Assembly (NCBI GenBank): GCA_017437125.1 | Contig: JAFSBV010000019.1 | Span: forward strand, 124,001 to 188,000 | From: Bacteroidales bacterium | Lineage (GTDB): Bacteria; Bacteroidota; Bacteroidia; Bacteroidales; UBA932 | Direction of reading: 5' to 3' | DNA: 64,000 nucleotides | Shown: positions 54,141 through 63,382 of the stretch, piece by piece | Layout of the letters: the number at the start of each line of letters is the position of its first letter | Position numbering within the stretch: position 1 is the stretch's first letter | Made by a program: the position numbers and the translations under genes | The notes under the pieces: generated by a model | What the model was told of the DNA's origin: nothing | Databases searched by the model: none | Seen by the model: only the letters and a program-made list of their open reading frames with translations

Positions 54141-56132
54141 TCATTTGAGAGATGCCAGTCGGGCCAATGCGGCCTCTCCGAGAGCAGACTTGACCTCTAT
54201 ATGCTCCTTGACAGTCTGCACAAACGGATCTGATTCGAATGAAGATCCTCTTACCTGCATGAAGTCCTGGTCTCTGTCATACGCATTTCCGTCTGCACCG
54301 AAACTTGTCATAGAGCTCAACGAGAACTCCTTTCGGGCATCATCATATATCATTCGGTCAAGGCTTACCACGGATTCCTTCCATCTTCTGACAAGATCAG
54401 AGAGCTGATCTATGGTAGCCTCCTGAAGGCATATTCCATAATAATTCTCAAGAACCTTATATACCCAGTGCCATTCATACCTGTAATACTCCTTATGGAA
54501 CTCGCAGAAACGGGAATGCAGTTCATCAACGCTGTCAATCTCCTTGTTTTCAATCGCATCCATCAGGTCAGAAACAGCCTGCTTGGGAACGATCAGACCG
54601 GCCATGTCTATCCAGTCACCCTCACCATATGCCGATTGCGGGATAAAAGCTTCCCTAAGCTCGGCAAGAGAAGACACATCAGATGACATCAGCCTTGTTA
54701 TCAAAGAGTTGCCCAGGAACTTATCTATTGCTATACCATAATACTTCAGACCTTTCTTAAGTGAGGAGTTCTTAATCTTTCCGCTCTGATATGTATATGC
54801 ATCTGAAGTCACTCCGGAAACCTTCTGAAGCTGCTTAAGAATATTCACGGCATTCAGCATCTTCTGGATGGTATATGGACTGAGAAGATTGTAATTGATC
54901 TGATCAAGACGGTCCGGATCCTTTCTGGCGTCTCTCTGCGGCCACTTCTTCGCATCTCTGATGGTTCCCACACTCTTGAGGTTAGCTCCAGGCATTATGA
55001 ATGATGTGTTCTGCTGCTCTATAAGGTATGAGAAAGGCAGGTCTGAAGTATCCTGATGACTGACATGGCGTCCCATGACAAGGGAAAAGGCACCGACCTT
55101 GGCCGGCCATAATATATATGAATCCGAAGCTGTCTTGGCTCCCCTTTCCATTATTCCCTGGTGAATCGGTCCAAGCTTGTACATATGATTGCTCTGGTTC
55201 GATCCGGATCCCGCATTCATGAACGAGAACATACCCGCAATCAGCAGGGTTGACTTATGATGAGTCACGGTATAAGGGCCGGCAAATATCGAGCAGGCCT
55301 CTCCGTTTTCCCCCTGACAGTTTCCGAAGAAAAGTGAATCTGTTGCCGAATAATTATGTCCTAGCTTGCATGCCTGGCCGATGAAACAGCGCGAGAATGT
55401 CACTCCATCCTCTACGTTTGAACCGCTTGAAATGATGAAGTCATCTCCGATAACGCCGACTCCGATATGTACAGGAGCATATACGTTGCTGTTTATGCTT
55501 CCGTTCTTGAGTCTCGATGCTCCTTCGATCTTGCAATAGTCACCTACCTTCACATTCTTTATATAGCCGGTATCGGTGATAATGACATTCGAACCGATAT
55601 AACCAATGTCTGAAGTCACTGAGGCCACATGTCCGGCAATCATCTCACGAAGAGAAGATATGAGTTCAGGACGATGTCTGTAGAGAGCCATCATATATGC
55701 CGTCTGCGCTGAAAGCCTGTCATATATCACCACTTCTCTACCACCGGTCTCATTGAGGACAGTAACTTCCACACCATTTCCAAAACTTGTCGGGCCATCG
55801 GTCAGCAATATATCAACATTTTCAATGAATGTATTGTCGCCTATATGGTAATTTGCGACATAATTCTTGATGTTCTCTATGCAGCAGTCATTACCGACCG
55901 TGACATTATGCATCGTGGCATAATATATTCCGGAATGCTTTTGCATGCCGCCTGGAAGAGAGAACACCTTCTCAAACTTTCCAAGCCTGATGGAACCGGA
56001 GAAGCGGCAATGACGCACATATTTAGCCTGAAAGCCATCTACCACTTCTATTGCATCCCAATCGGTCGCCGTACATAGCTGCGACTTCAGTGAATCGATC
56101 TCATCAGATGTCAGTTTTCTGTAGTTTTTCAT
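54141..56132 (-). CDS. DUF4954 protein with left-handed beta-helix (hexapeptide-repeat) domain
   Basis: A 663-residue cytoplasmic protein matching the Bacteroidetes DUF4954 family (600-670 residues). Residues about 45-300 carry imperfect hexapeptide-type repeats (IGSNVIITDTGYIKNVKVGDYCKIEGASRL; VHIGVGVIGDDFIISSGSNVEDGV), the left-handed helix of LpxA-like acyl- and nucleotidyl-transferases. The C-terminal 250 residues are helical. Proteins of this kind resemble sugar-nucleotide pyrophosphorylases without a nucleotidyl domain; the reaction is unknown. Last gene of the rlmN-patatin-recX-DUF4954 set; recX ends 10 bases before its start. Confidence 0.85.
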   Translation of the reverse strand: MKNYRKLTSDEIDSLKSQLCTATDWDAIEVVDGFQAKYVRHCRFSGSIRLGKFEKVFSLPGGMQKHSGIYYATMHNVTVGNDCCIENIKNYVANYHIGDNTFIENVDILLTDGPTSFGNGVEVTVLNETGGREVVIYDRLSAQTAYMMALYRHRPELISSLREMIAGHVASVTSDIGYIGSNVIITDTGYIKNVKVGDYCKIEGASRLKNGSINSNVYAPVHIGVGVIGDDFIISSGSNVEDGVTFSRCFIGQACKLGHNYSATDSLFFGNCQGENGEACSIFAGPYTVTHHKSTLLIAGMFSFMNAGSGSNQSNHMYKLGPIHQGIMERGAKTASDSYILWPAKVGAFSLVMGRHVSHQDTSDLPFSYLIEQQNTSFIMPGANLKSVGTIRDAKKWPQRDARKDPDRLDQINYNLLSPYTIQKMLNAVNILKQLQKVSGVTSDAYTYQSGKIKNSSLKKGLKYYGIAIDKFLGNSLITRLMSSDVSSLAELREAFIPQSAYGEGDWIDMAGLIVPKQAVSDLMDAIENKEIDSVDELHSRFCEFHKEYYRYEWHWVYKVLENYYGICLQEATIDQLSDLVRRWKESVVSLDRMIYDDARKEFSLSSMTSFGADGNAYDRDQDFMQVRGSSFESDPFVQTVKEHIEVKSALGEAALARLASLK

Positions 56133-56142
56133 ATATTACTGT

Positions 56143-56619
56143 TTATTTTTCATTCAACAAATCGTCAAGTACATTCCTGACTTCATCATAGCCATATCCC
56201 CTTCCCAAGGCAAAGCGCAGGAGCTTAAGCTTCTTCTGCGGATCATCGGAAAGAGACCTGGCCTTGTTCTCAAGCAGCTTCTGCAGGCGAAGCGAAGCCT
56301 TTCCTCCATCAATCTCACCCAATGCTTCATCTATCGTTTCGGAAGGGATTCCTTTCGACAGAAGCATATATCTTATCTTCGCTTCCCCCCATCCTGAAAT
56401 CGATGCCTTGTCACGTGCAAATGCCGTCGCATATCTGAGGTCATCAATAAATTTCTCTTCGATCAGGATATCCACGACTCCTGAGGCCTCATCAACATTG
56501 CCCTCCAATGAGGCCAGAGCCTTTTTCATTATATCGGAACGACAATATTCACGTCTGGAACACAATCCTCTCAACCTGTCCGCCACTTTAGCCGGATCGC
56601 CTTTCAAATCAGCTGCCAT
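56143..56619 (-). CDS. recX: RecX-like regulator of RecA
   Basis: A 158-residue helical protein of RecX type: LRGLCSRREYCRSDIMKKAL near 17-36, DILIEEKFIDDLRYATAFARDKASISGWGEAKIRYMLLSKGI near 49-90 and a third repeat LLRFALGRGYGYDEVRNVL near 135-155. RecX binds inside the RecA filament and modulates strand exchange. recA is only 3.6 kb away but in another operon and on the other strand, so the usual recA-recX coupling is broken. Confidence 0.9.
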   Translation of the reverse strand: MAADLKGDPAKVADRLRGLCSRREYCRSDIMKKALASLEGNVDEASGVVDILIEEKFIDDLRYATAFARDKASISGWGEAKIRYMLLSKGIPSETIDEALGEIDGGKASLRLQKLLENKARSLSDDPQKKLKLLRFALGRGYGYDEVRNVLDDLLNEK

Positions 56620-56622
56620 AAC

Positions 56623-59010
56623 TTAGAAATTGTATCCTGCACTGATATAAACACCTACTTTCTTTGTAATGTCAGACCAATGCACATTTGCACTCAAAGG
56701 GCCGAAAATGGTATCATAGGAATATTCGATAGCCGCACCGAACTGACCAGGCCAATATCCGTATGAATAGAAATAGTCGCAATCCCTTGAATAGTTGACT
56801 ATACCAGTGATATAATGGTTCCTTGCGATCTTCACACGCAGATCAGCACGATATATCGTAAGAATGTTTCTCATGGCAGTCATGTTGGTGATGCCGAGGA
56901 AAGGAAGCTGCTGGTCAACATATCTGCCGGCAAGGGATCCACCCATTACATTGAAGTAAGCGACAGGGATATCGATACCCACCAGGAAACGGCAGTTCAC
57001 GGAAGGGATGAGTGCCACTCTCTGCCCGATAGGAATAACAGCCTTTGCATCAGCCTTGATCGTACGGAAGTCATTGAACTTCTCCGGGAAACCGAAAAAT
57101 GTCCAGCTATATGACAGACCGGCAGTGAAGCCACGTGTAGGGAAATATCCGTCGTCGAAAGTATCGGCACGGGAATCAAGGAACAAAGACACGAAATCGT
57201 TGGAGAGCTGGCTGAAGTCATAGTCACCGATCACCTGTGATGACTTGATGTTCCGGATGTCGAATATTTCGTTCCTCACTCCAGCCTTAATGTCGAAGTT
57301 CTTCCATTTCATATTGGACAGATACACCTCCTGCTTGGCGCTCAGATAATTGAGGCTCAATCGGTTCGTACCGAAATTAAGCATATTCATATCTGTCCAT
57401 CTTATGGAAGCTGTCGCATTTATAGTAGGCATCTTCGGCAGGTCATACGACCAATGGAACTGCATATGAGGGTTCGCACCGATCCTTGCAGTGAAATCAT
57501 ATACATGACCATGAAGATTATGGGCATTCAGTCCTACATTCAGAAGAACGGACACGATTTCCTCCGTATCCGCACGAACACCAAGTCCAAGCTGATGAAT
57601 AGGCCCCTTGCGGCAGTTCAGGACGAGTTTGAAAGGTTCCTCATGTCCGTGAAGTTCATATGTGACATAATCATATGCCTGCGTTCCATAAATCTTTGCG
57701 ACCACATCCTCAAGATCCGCATATGCTATCTTCTGTCCGAACTTTATATCAAGCTTGCTCTTTATCAGTTCCTTTTCCTTCGGCAGAACGCCTACGACAT
57801 CAATATCGGCAATCACAAGCGAATCGGACATGAAATCAAATGCTGCCTTTTTCCTTGGTGCAGAATACCCTCCGGAAGTCCGTTCCGCAACTTTCCTCAG
57901 CAACGAATCCTGCGCCACGGCAGCCTCATGGCCACGAACAAGTATGGTATCAATGCTACGTGCGTTGAAGCTCATCATATTGAACTCCTTGAGATCCGGT
58001 TTAATCTTCACATCTGGTATCATGACATTCCTTTCGAATGCATCACGGCCCAGCATATCGATTCCCTGGCCGATGATATCACCGATATTGTTCACATCAG
58101 CATATGTCCTCCTTGCATCCGAAAGATCCACACCGATGATTATGTCTGCACCCATCTCACGGGCAAGAGCTGTAGGATAATTGTCCCTGAGTCCTCCATC
58201 GACAAGCACCATTCCATCGACTCTTACCGGAGCGAACATGCCCGGGATCGACATTGTGGAACGCATGGCGTCATTTATCTTGCCTTCATGCCATACCTTC
58301 GCCTTGCCGGAAACCATATCTGCCGCCACACAGACATAAGGAACCGGAAGATCATGGAAACTCATGGAATCCTGATACCCGATGGTAAGGGAACTGATCA
58401 GATTGCTCACATTCTGTCCATAAATATAGCCTGAAGGAAGACTTCCGAGGAGATTCTCCTTGAAGAAGTCCGGGCCTCTCTCCTGATCGGCTCCGATATG
58501 AAGGATGTCCTGCCTGTGGACAGGGTCAAGACGCGTCTCGTTCTCCCTCATCATCTTGAAATAGTCCCTCTCATAAAAGAACGGGATCGAAAGGAGATAC
58601 TTTTCCTTGTACTTCGTATCAGTATATGAGATATATTTTCTGGACAGCTTGTCACTGAGAGCCCACTCCCAATCCATGTTCCTCACAAGCGAGTCCATCT
58701 GGTCCGTAGTATATCCTAAGGCATAAAGTCCTCCAATCAGACCACCCATGCTCGTGCCGAGAACCATATCGACAGGAATGCCCAGCTCCTCGATATATTT
58801 TATGACACCGACATGAGCTGCACCTTTTGCACCACCGCCGCTGAGCACAAGAGCCACCGTAGGACGATACTTGCGTATCTCATCCATACGTGCCCTCATG
58901 GAGGCAACAGCGGCAGAATCCGCCTGGGGATCTATTCCACGGGCAGACAGGCATACCGCTCCAGCAAACAGCAGGAGAACCATCAGCACATATTCGGCAA
59001 ATCTTTTCAT
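56623..59010 (-). CDS. Patatin-like phospholipase fused to a BamA-type outer-membrane barrel
   Basis: A 795-residue exported protein (signal ending near LSARG). The patatin domain is at about 48-330: GGGAKGAAHVG (oxyanion hole, about 59-69), GTSMGG with nucleophile Ser near 87, and VLVDGGLRDN with the catalytic Asp near 270. A POTRA-like domain (about 390-465, IADIDVVGVLPKEKELIKSKL) and a 16-strand-type barrel (to the terminal VGVYISAGYNF) follow. This is the architecture of PlpD, a type Vd secreted lipase. Catalytic dyad intact. It overlaps rlmN by 4 bases (ATGA) and precedes recX by 3. Confidence 0.93.
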   Translation of the reverse strand: MKRFAEYVLMVLLLFAGAVCLSARGIDPQADSAAVASMRARMDEIRKYRPTVALVLSGGGAKGAAHVGVIKYIEELGIPVDMVLGTSMGGLIGGLYALGYTTDQMDSLVRNMDWEWALSDKLSRKYISYTDTKYKEKYLLSIPFFYERDYFKMMRENETRLDPVHRQDILHIGADQERGPDFFKENLLGSLPSGYIYGQNVSNLISSLTIGYQDSMSFHDLPVPYVCVAADMVSGKAKVWHEGKINDAMRSTMSIPGMFAPVRVDGMVLVDGGLRDNYPTALAREMGADIIIGVDLSDARRTYADVNNIGDIIGQGIDMLGRDAFERNVMIPDVKIKPDLKEFNMMSFNARSIDTILVRGHEAAVAQDSLLRKVAERTSGGYSAPRKKAAFDFMSDSLVIADIDVVGVLPKEKELIKSKLDIKFGQKIAYADLEDVVAKIYGTQAYDYVTYELHGHEEPFKLVLNCRKGPIHQLGLGVRADTEEIVSVLLNVGLNAHNLHGHVYDFTARIGANPHMQFHWSYDLPKMPTINATASIRWTDMNMLNFGTNRLSLNYLSAKQEVYLSNMKWKNFDIKAGVRNEIFDIRNIKSSQVIGDYDFSQLSNDFVSLFLDSRADTFDDGYFPTRGFTAGLSYSWTFFGFPEKFNDFRTIKADAKAVIPIGQRVALIPSVNCRFLVGIDIPVAYFNVMGGSLAGRYVDQQLPFLGITNMTAMRNILTIYRADLRVKIARNHYITGIVNYSRDCDYFYSYGYWPGQFGAAIEYSYDTIFGPLSANVHWSDITKKVGVYISAGYNF

Positions 59011-60077
59011 TCCTTTTCATTATGCTGGCCTGCAAGCATACCGCAAGCAGCCAGGATATCCTCACCTCTGGACGCCCTTATGGTCGTCATTATACCGGCA
59101 TTATTCAATCTTGTCTTGAAGTTTTCCATTATCACATCCGGAGAGGTCTCATAAGGGAAATCCGGAATCTTATGGAAACGTATCAGATTCATACGGCACT
59201 CCAGGCCCTTCAGCATCCTTATCAGGGCATCGGCATGGGCCTTGGTATCGTTGAATCCGGCAAACATGGTATATTCGAAGCTTACCCTGCGCTGTCCGGT
59301 AAAGTCATATTGCTTTATCAAATCTATGACCTCCTGAACAGGCCATGCACCCTGTGCAGGCATTACGCTGAGTCGCTCGGGAGCGAACGGATTATGCAGA
59401 CTGACGGCAAGATGGCATCTGCAGTCATCCAGATAACGCTTGAGATTCGGCAACACGCCGATTGTTGACAAGGTTATCCTTTTAGGACTCCATCCGAATC
59501 CCCAGTCCGCAGTCAGGATCTCGATGGCCCTCAGGACATTTTCATAATTGTCCAACGGCTCACCCATTCCCATGAAAACGGTATTCGTAAGGCTGTCGGA
59601 CTCATCTACGGCGATGAACTGAGATATGATGTCAGCCGCAGACATATGCCCGTGGAATCCCTGCCTTCCGGTCATGCAGAACTTGCATCCCATCCTGCAG
59701 CCCGACTGTGAAGACACGCACAAGGTGGCACGGTCACCGTCAGGTATCATTACAGCCTCTACGGCACCGGCTTCAAGTTCCCCTTCGGATACACGCAGGT
59801 TCAGTCCCCTCTTATGAGTGCATTTCACCGGAAACAGATACTTCTTCGTACCGTCCGATGAAATCTGAAGACCGGCATATGGTGTGACACCAACCTCGTA
59901 TTTCTCTGAAAGTCTTGCCCTTGCGGCCTTTGAAAGGTTGGTCATTTCATCTATTGTCCTGACCTTCTTCACATACAGCCACTGGGCGATCTGCTTGGCT
60001 GTAAAGCCAGGCAGTCCTTCTTCCGATACAAGCCTTTTAAGCTCATCAAGGTTCTTTCCTAAAAGCTTTCCCTTCAT
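59007..60077 (-). CDS. rlmN: 23S rRNA (A2503-C2)/tRNA (A37-C2) methyltransferase RlmN
   Basis: A 356-residue radical-SAM enzyme. The cluster motif is C-x3-C-x2-C (SGCRMGCKFCMTG, about 126-133), and the second essential Cys is near 345 (LAACGMLAG); together they carry out the two-SAM, methyl-Cys mechanism. MGMGEPLDNYENV near 170 is the usual SAM loop. Full length with the N-terminal FTAKQIAQWLYVKKVRTIDEMTNL accessory domain. First gene of the four-gene leftward operon; promoter is shared back-to-back with recA. Confidence 0.96.
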   Translation of the reverse strand: MKGKLLGKNLDELKRLVSEEGLPGFTAKQIAQWLYVKKVRTIDEMTNLSKAARARLSEKYEVGVTPYAGLQISSDGTKKYLFPVKCTHKRGLNLRVSEGELEAGAVEAVMIPDGDRATLCVSSQSGCRMGCKFCMTGRQGFHGHMSAADIISQFIAVDESDSLTNTVFMGMGEPLDNYENVLRAIEILTADWGFGWSPKRITLSTIGVLPNLKRYLDDCRCHLAVSLHNPFAPERLSVMPAQGAWPVQEVIDLIKQYDFTGQRRVSFEYTMFAGFNDTKAHADALIRMLKGLECRMNLIRFHKIPDFPYETSPDVIMENFKTRLNNAGIMTTIRASRGEDILAACGMLAGQHNEKE

Positions 60078-60102
60078 CCTGCGTATTTGTTTTTATAAGA
60101 CA

Positions 60103-60110
60103 CAAAAATA
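60103..60110 (-). promoter_or_regulatory. -7 box of the rlmN operon
   Basis: TATTTTTG read leftward matches TAnnTTTG, 25 bases before the rlmN ATG. -33 not clear. Divergent from the recA promoter 37 bases away. Confidence 0.5.
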
Positions 60111-60146
60111 AGCAAAAAATATGCTTAGTGTATCAGGTTTTTTCAT

Positions 60147-60154
60147 TACTTTTG
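60147..60154 (+). promoter_or_regulatory. -7 box of recA
   Basis: TACTTTTG matches TAnnTTTG. -33 weak. Leader to the recA ATG is about 50 bases and contains the inverted repeat 60164-60178. Confidence 0.55.
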
Positions 60155-60163
60155 CTTCTGTTC

Positions 60164-60178
60164 GCGGAAAAGTTCCGC
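60164..60178. promoter_or_regulatory. Palindrome in the recA leader
   Basis: GCGGAA-AAG-TTCCGC is a perfect 6-bp inverted repeat just downstream of the -7 box, straddling the expected transcription start. It is a candidate operator or a short RNA hairpin. It does not look like a LexA box of a known group. Confidence 0.4.
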
Positions 60179-60209
60179 AAACACCAAACTTTTAAACTAA
60201 AATACATTT

Positions 60210-61238
60210 ATGGCTAAAGAAGAAGTACAGGACAGTACCGGCATCAATGCTGCGAAACTCAAGGCATTGCAGGCGACGATTGACAAGATTGAGAAAGATT
60301 ATGGCAAAGGTACGATCATGAAGTTGGGAGATCAGCCAAAATGGGAGGTTTCGGTCATTCCAAGCGGCTCCATCGCACTGGATGCGGCACTCGGCATCGG
60401 CGGATATCCACGCGGAAGGGTCATAGAGATCTACGGACCGGAATCAAGCGGTAAGACGACCCTCGCGATCCATGCCATAGCTCAGGCACAGAAGCAGGGT
60501 GGAATTGCTGCGATCATCGATGCGGAACATGCATTCGACAGGACATATGCCAAGAATCTTGGCGTTGATCTTGAGACACTGCTCATTTCCCAGCCGGACA
60601 ACGGAGAGCAGGCACTTGAAATCGCTGACAACCTCATCCGCTCCGGAGCGATTGACATCATCGTCATCGACTCTGTGGCAGCCCTTACTCCTAAGGCTGA
60701 GATCGAAGGAGAAATGGGAGACTCCAAGATGGGACTTCAGGCAAGACTCATGAGCCAGGCACTCAGAAAGCTGACAGCAAACATCAGCAAGACCAACACA
60801 TGCTGCATCTTCATCAACCAGCTCCGCGACAAGATCGGAGTCATGTTCGGCAATCCTGAAACAACTACCGGAGGTAACGCTCTGAAGTTCTATGCTTCCG
60901 TACGTGTTGACGTGCGCAGGACAACCCAGATCAAGGACGGAGACGAGGCTCTCGGAAACCGCACCAAGGTCAAGATCGTGAAGAACAAGATGGCTCCTCC
61001 TTTCAAGAAGGCAGAATTCGATATCGTGTTCGGAGAGGGAATTTCAAGAGTCGGAGAGATCATCGATCTCGGCGTCGAATATGAAATCATCAGAAAGAGC
61101 GGTTCATGGTTCAGCTACGGCGACAGCAAGCTGGCACAGGGACGCGAGGCGGTCAAGCAGCTTCTCACTGACAATGTTGAGCTTTGCGAGGAAATCGAGG
61201 CCAAGATCAGGGAGGTGCTCCAGAACGTACAGGACTAG
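60210..61238 (+). CDS. recA: Recombinase A
   Basis: A full 342-residue RecA. Walker [11 protein letters not shown] at about 75-84, Walker B region [21 protein letters not shown] (about 150-170), loop L2 near [20 protein letters not shown] (about 215-235) and an intact C-terminal domain. It catalyses homologous pairing and strand exchange. Codon usage tends to the highly expressed type. A small lipoprotein gene begins 20 bases after the stop. Confidence 0.98.
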   Translation: MAKEEVQDSTGINAAKLKALQATIDKIEKDYGKGTIMKLGDQPKWEVSVIPSGSIALDAALGIGGYPRGRVIEIYGPESSGKTTLAIHAIAQAQKQGGIAAIIDAEHAFDRTYAKNLGVDLETLLISQPDNGEQALEIADNLIRSGAIDIIVIDSVAALTPKAEIEGEMGDSKMGLQARLMSQALRKLTANISKTNTCCIFINQLRDKIGVMFGNPETTTGGNALKFYASVRVDVRRTTQIKDGDEALGNRTKVKIVKNKMAPPFKKAEFDIVFGEGISRVGEIIDLGVEYEIIRKSGSWFSYGDSKLAQGREAVKQLLTDNVELCEEIEAKIREVLQNVQD

Positions 61239-61258
61239 ATTTTGCGTAAAGAACGGAT

Positions 61259-61636
61259 ATGAATAGACTTCTGACCATACTGACAGCAGGCATCATAGCT
61301 CTGCTGTCTTTGAATTCCTGCGATGTGATCCACAGTGAATTCGACAACACAAGCTGCACAGCATATCTCACATGCTTCTATGCCGGAGGTATGCCTTCAT
61401 CAGGTGCACAAAAGTCATATGACCTGGACGGACCGCTCAGGGACAGCGACATCGAAGGCATCTTCTATGAACTAAGCAGCATGGTGCAGCCGGGATTCAT
61501 CTCCGCATCACTTGAAATAGATTTCTTCGACTGGATGGACAACTACGATTACACCAAGGCATATGACTTCTGGTGGGAATCTTCAGACATCCTGTCAGGA
61601 GACGGCTATTATGCCTGGGACGAAAGGTTGGAATAA
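61259..61636 (+). CDS. Small lipoprotein of unknown function
   Basis: A 125-residue protein with a lipoprotein signal (lipobox SLNSC at about 17-21). The mature part is acidic and aromatic-rich (FFDWMDNYDYTKAYDFWWESSD), with two further Cys near the N-terminus (TSCTAYLTC). I recognise no family. It lies 20 bases behind recA on the same strand, in a sensible frame and with a terminator 21 bases after its stop, so it is a real gene probably read through from recA. Confidence 0.65.
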   Translation: MNRLLTILTAGIIALLSLNSCDVIHSEFDNTSCTAYLTCFYAGGMPSSGAQKSYDLDGPLRDSDIEGIFYELSSMVQPGFISASLEIDFFDWMDNYDYTKAYDFWWESSDILSGDGYYAWDERLE

Positions 61637-61651
61637 TACATTCATAAAGGA

Positions 61652-62539
61652 TCATTCATCCGGCTGCGCCAATACGCAGCCGGATATTTTTTCAGCCGTT
61701 TCTGCAGAAATCACACCGGCTTCCCTAAGATTATCCACAGTCCATCGGTCTCTTCCATTGTTCTCTCTGAACAGGACTATGGCTTTGGCAGTTTCATAAT
61801 CATGAATATAAGGATGCTTCCTGAGCGAGTCTGCAGGAAGCATCCATAAGGGATATGGACTGACATTCTCCGGAGAAACAGTGACAAGATCACTCAGACC
61901 GTCGTACTTTTCCTTATCAAAACGGTATATGTCCATAAGCTGTTCCTTATGGGAGAAGCCTCCCAAAGCGTTTCTGTGCTCAATTATCTTCGATGCGAAC
62001 CATCCTCCTATTCCGGGCAAGGCATCCAATGCTGCGGAATCAGCAAGATTCAGATCCACCAAAGGGATATCAATATATTGCTCCAGGCGTCTGTATATGC
62101 TGTCCGACACAACGAAGGATCTGGCAAAATCCTTTTTCCTTCTGAACCTGCCCCCCTTCCTTCTGTAATTATCGATACTCTCTGCCTGCTTTCTTGAGAA
62201 TCCGAGACGGCAAAGATCCTCCACACTCACTGTGTTAGGATCAAAGACAAAACTCTCGACTCTCGCTGGCGGAACGGTTCTACGCACATTCTCGGCACGC
62301 TTTGTATGAGACGAGATCTTTCTGACAGTCCCGGCATTCCCAGTTGAACCGGCAGAAGTCTCCGGATCACTCCTGTCATATACATATACGGTGTCCGGCT
62401 CATCCCTGTTCGCCACAATATGCAGCACAGCGGCATTATGGATGAACAAGGCTGTCTGATATCCCACTACCAGAAACACCAATGCGATCACCCCTGTCAT
62501 GAATGACTTTGACATTTTCCATTCAACCCGTCTTTTCAT
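61652..62539 (-). CDS. Membrane-anchored helix-hairpin-helix protein (ComEA-like)
   Basis: A 295-residue protein. The ATG at 62539 (KRRVEWKMSKSFMTG) is used; an upstream TTG is rejected. One N-terminal membrane helix (about 13-35) is followed by a Ser/Arg-rich linker and then three HhH-like units: SVEDLCRLGFSRKQAESIDNY near 108, DLNLADSAALDALPGIGGWFASKIIEHR near 168-195 and IHDYETAKAIVLFRENN near 250. Such proteins bind DNA in the periplasm during uptake (ComEA) or have unknown roles in Bacteroidetes. Its last codons contain the terminator of the opposing recA-side operon. Confidence 0.85.
   Translation of the reverse strand: MKRRVEWKMSKSFMTGVIALVFLVVGYQTALFIHNAAVLHIVANRDEPDTVYVYDRSDPETSAGSTGNAGTVRKISSHTKRAENVRRTVPPARVESFVFDPNTVSVEDLCRLGFSRKQAESIDNYRRKGGRFRRKKDFARSFVVSDSIYRRLEQYIDIPLVDLNLADSAALDALPGIGGWFASKIIEHRNALGGFSHKEQLMDIYRFDKEKYDGLSDLVTVSPENVSPYPLWMLPADSLRKHPYIHDYETAKAIVLFRENNGRDRWTVDNLREAGVISAETAEKISGCVLAQPDE
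61658..61692 (+). terminator. Terminator of the recA-lipoprotein unit, inside the opposing HhH gene
   Basis: ATCCGGCTGCG and CGCAGCCGGAT pair over 11 bases around CCAATA, followed by ATTTTTT. It overlaps the last codons of the leftward HhH gene. Confidence 0.85.
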
Positions 62540-62574
62540 TTCATCTGCAGTTTTCCCACAAATGTCAAGAACAG

Positions 62575-62617
62575 AAAAGAGCAAAACAATGCCTCAGACA
62601 AAGTTTTGCTCTTTTTT
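62575..62617. terminator. Terminator-like hairpin between rsmI and the HhH gene
   Basis: AAAAGAGCAAAAC and GTTTTGCTCTTTT pair over 13 bases around a 15-base loop. It lies 42 bases past the rsmI stop, so rsmI and the HhH gene are probably separate transcripts. Confidence 0.75.
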
Positions 62618-62656
62618 TAAGAAAGTATTTCTCTTTTTTATGATTATTTCTTTTTC

Positions 62657-63379
62657 TTAATCGTTTTCATCATACTTCCTGTAAGATTTCTTCTCCTTCT
62701 TCTTTTCAGGAGCCCCGGCAACGATTATCACGATCTCCCCTTTCGGCTCGTGCTCCTTGTACCAGGAAGCGACTTCCGACAAGGTTCCGCGCTTATGTTC
62801 TTCGAACTTCTTTGATATCTCTCTTGCCACAGAGCATTCCCTCTCAGGTCCGAAAAACTCCGCGAACTGTTCCAAAGTCTTGACAAGACGGTATGGAGAC
62901 TCATAGAATATAAGCGTACGCGTTTCTTCCGCAAGTTCGGTCAAACGTGTCTGACGTCCCTTCTTCTGAGGAAGAAAGCCTTCGAAACAGAAGCGGTCAC
63001 ATGGATATCCGGATGAAACCAAGGCCGGAACAAAAGCCGTAGCACCAGGCAGTGTCTGAACTTCGATTCCCTCCTGTGCACATGTACGGACAAGGAGAAA
63101 ACCCGGATCTGAAATTCCCGGAGTACCGGCATCACTTATCAAGGCCACATTCAGTCCGGAAAGGATGCGTTCCTTGATCATGGAAGCGGTCTTATGCTCA
63201 TTGAACTTATGATGAGATTCCAGCCTTCCCTTGATCTCATAATGTTTCAGGAGCACTGAGCTTGTCCTTGTGTCTTCCGCAAGGATCAGATCGGCTTCCT
63301 TCAGGACCCTTATGGCTCTGAAGGTCATGTCCTCCAGATTTCCGACAGGTGTCGGTACTATGTATAAGATTCCTGCCAT
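62657..63379 (-). CDS. rsmI: 16S rRNA (cytidine1402-2'-O)-methyltransferase
   Basis: A 240-residue tetrapyrrole-methylase-fold enzyme. Typical RsmI motifs are YIVPTPVGNLEDMTFRAI at 6-23, AEDTRTSSVLLKHY near 34-47, ALISDAGTPGISDPG near 78-92 (SAM site) and FYESPYRL near 152. The C-terminus is lysine-rich (KKKEKKSYRK). It 2'-O-methylates C1402 of 16S rRNA with RsmH. The preceding coiled-coil gene ends 3 bases before its start. Confidence 0.96.
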   Translation of the reverse strand: MAGILYIVPTPVGNLEDMTFRAIRVLKEADLILAEDTRTSSVLLKHYEIKGRLESHHKFNEHKTASMIKERILSGLNVALISDAGTPGISDPGFLLVRTCAQEGIEVQTLPGATAFVPALVSSGYPCDRFCFEGFLPQKKGRQTRLTELAEETRTLIFYESPYRLVKTLEQFAEFFGPERECSVAREISKKFEEHKRGTLSEVASWYKEHEPKGEIVIIVAGAPEKKKEKKSYRKYDEND

Positions 63380-63382
63380 AGT

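Noticed and set aside
57454-58434. A 326-codon + strand open frame within the patatin-barrel gene
   Set aside because: Antisense to a well-supported gene; Cys/His/Ile-rich with no recognisable family.
60164-60178. Classical LexA/SOS box at recA
   Set aside because: It does not match CTG-N10-CAG or GAAC-N4-GTTC, so only a generic palindrome is claimed.
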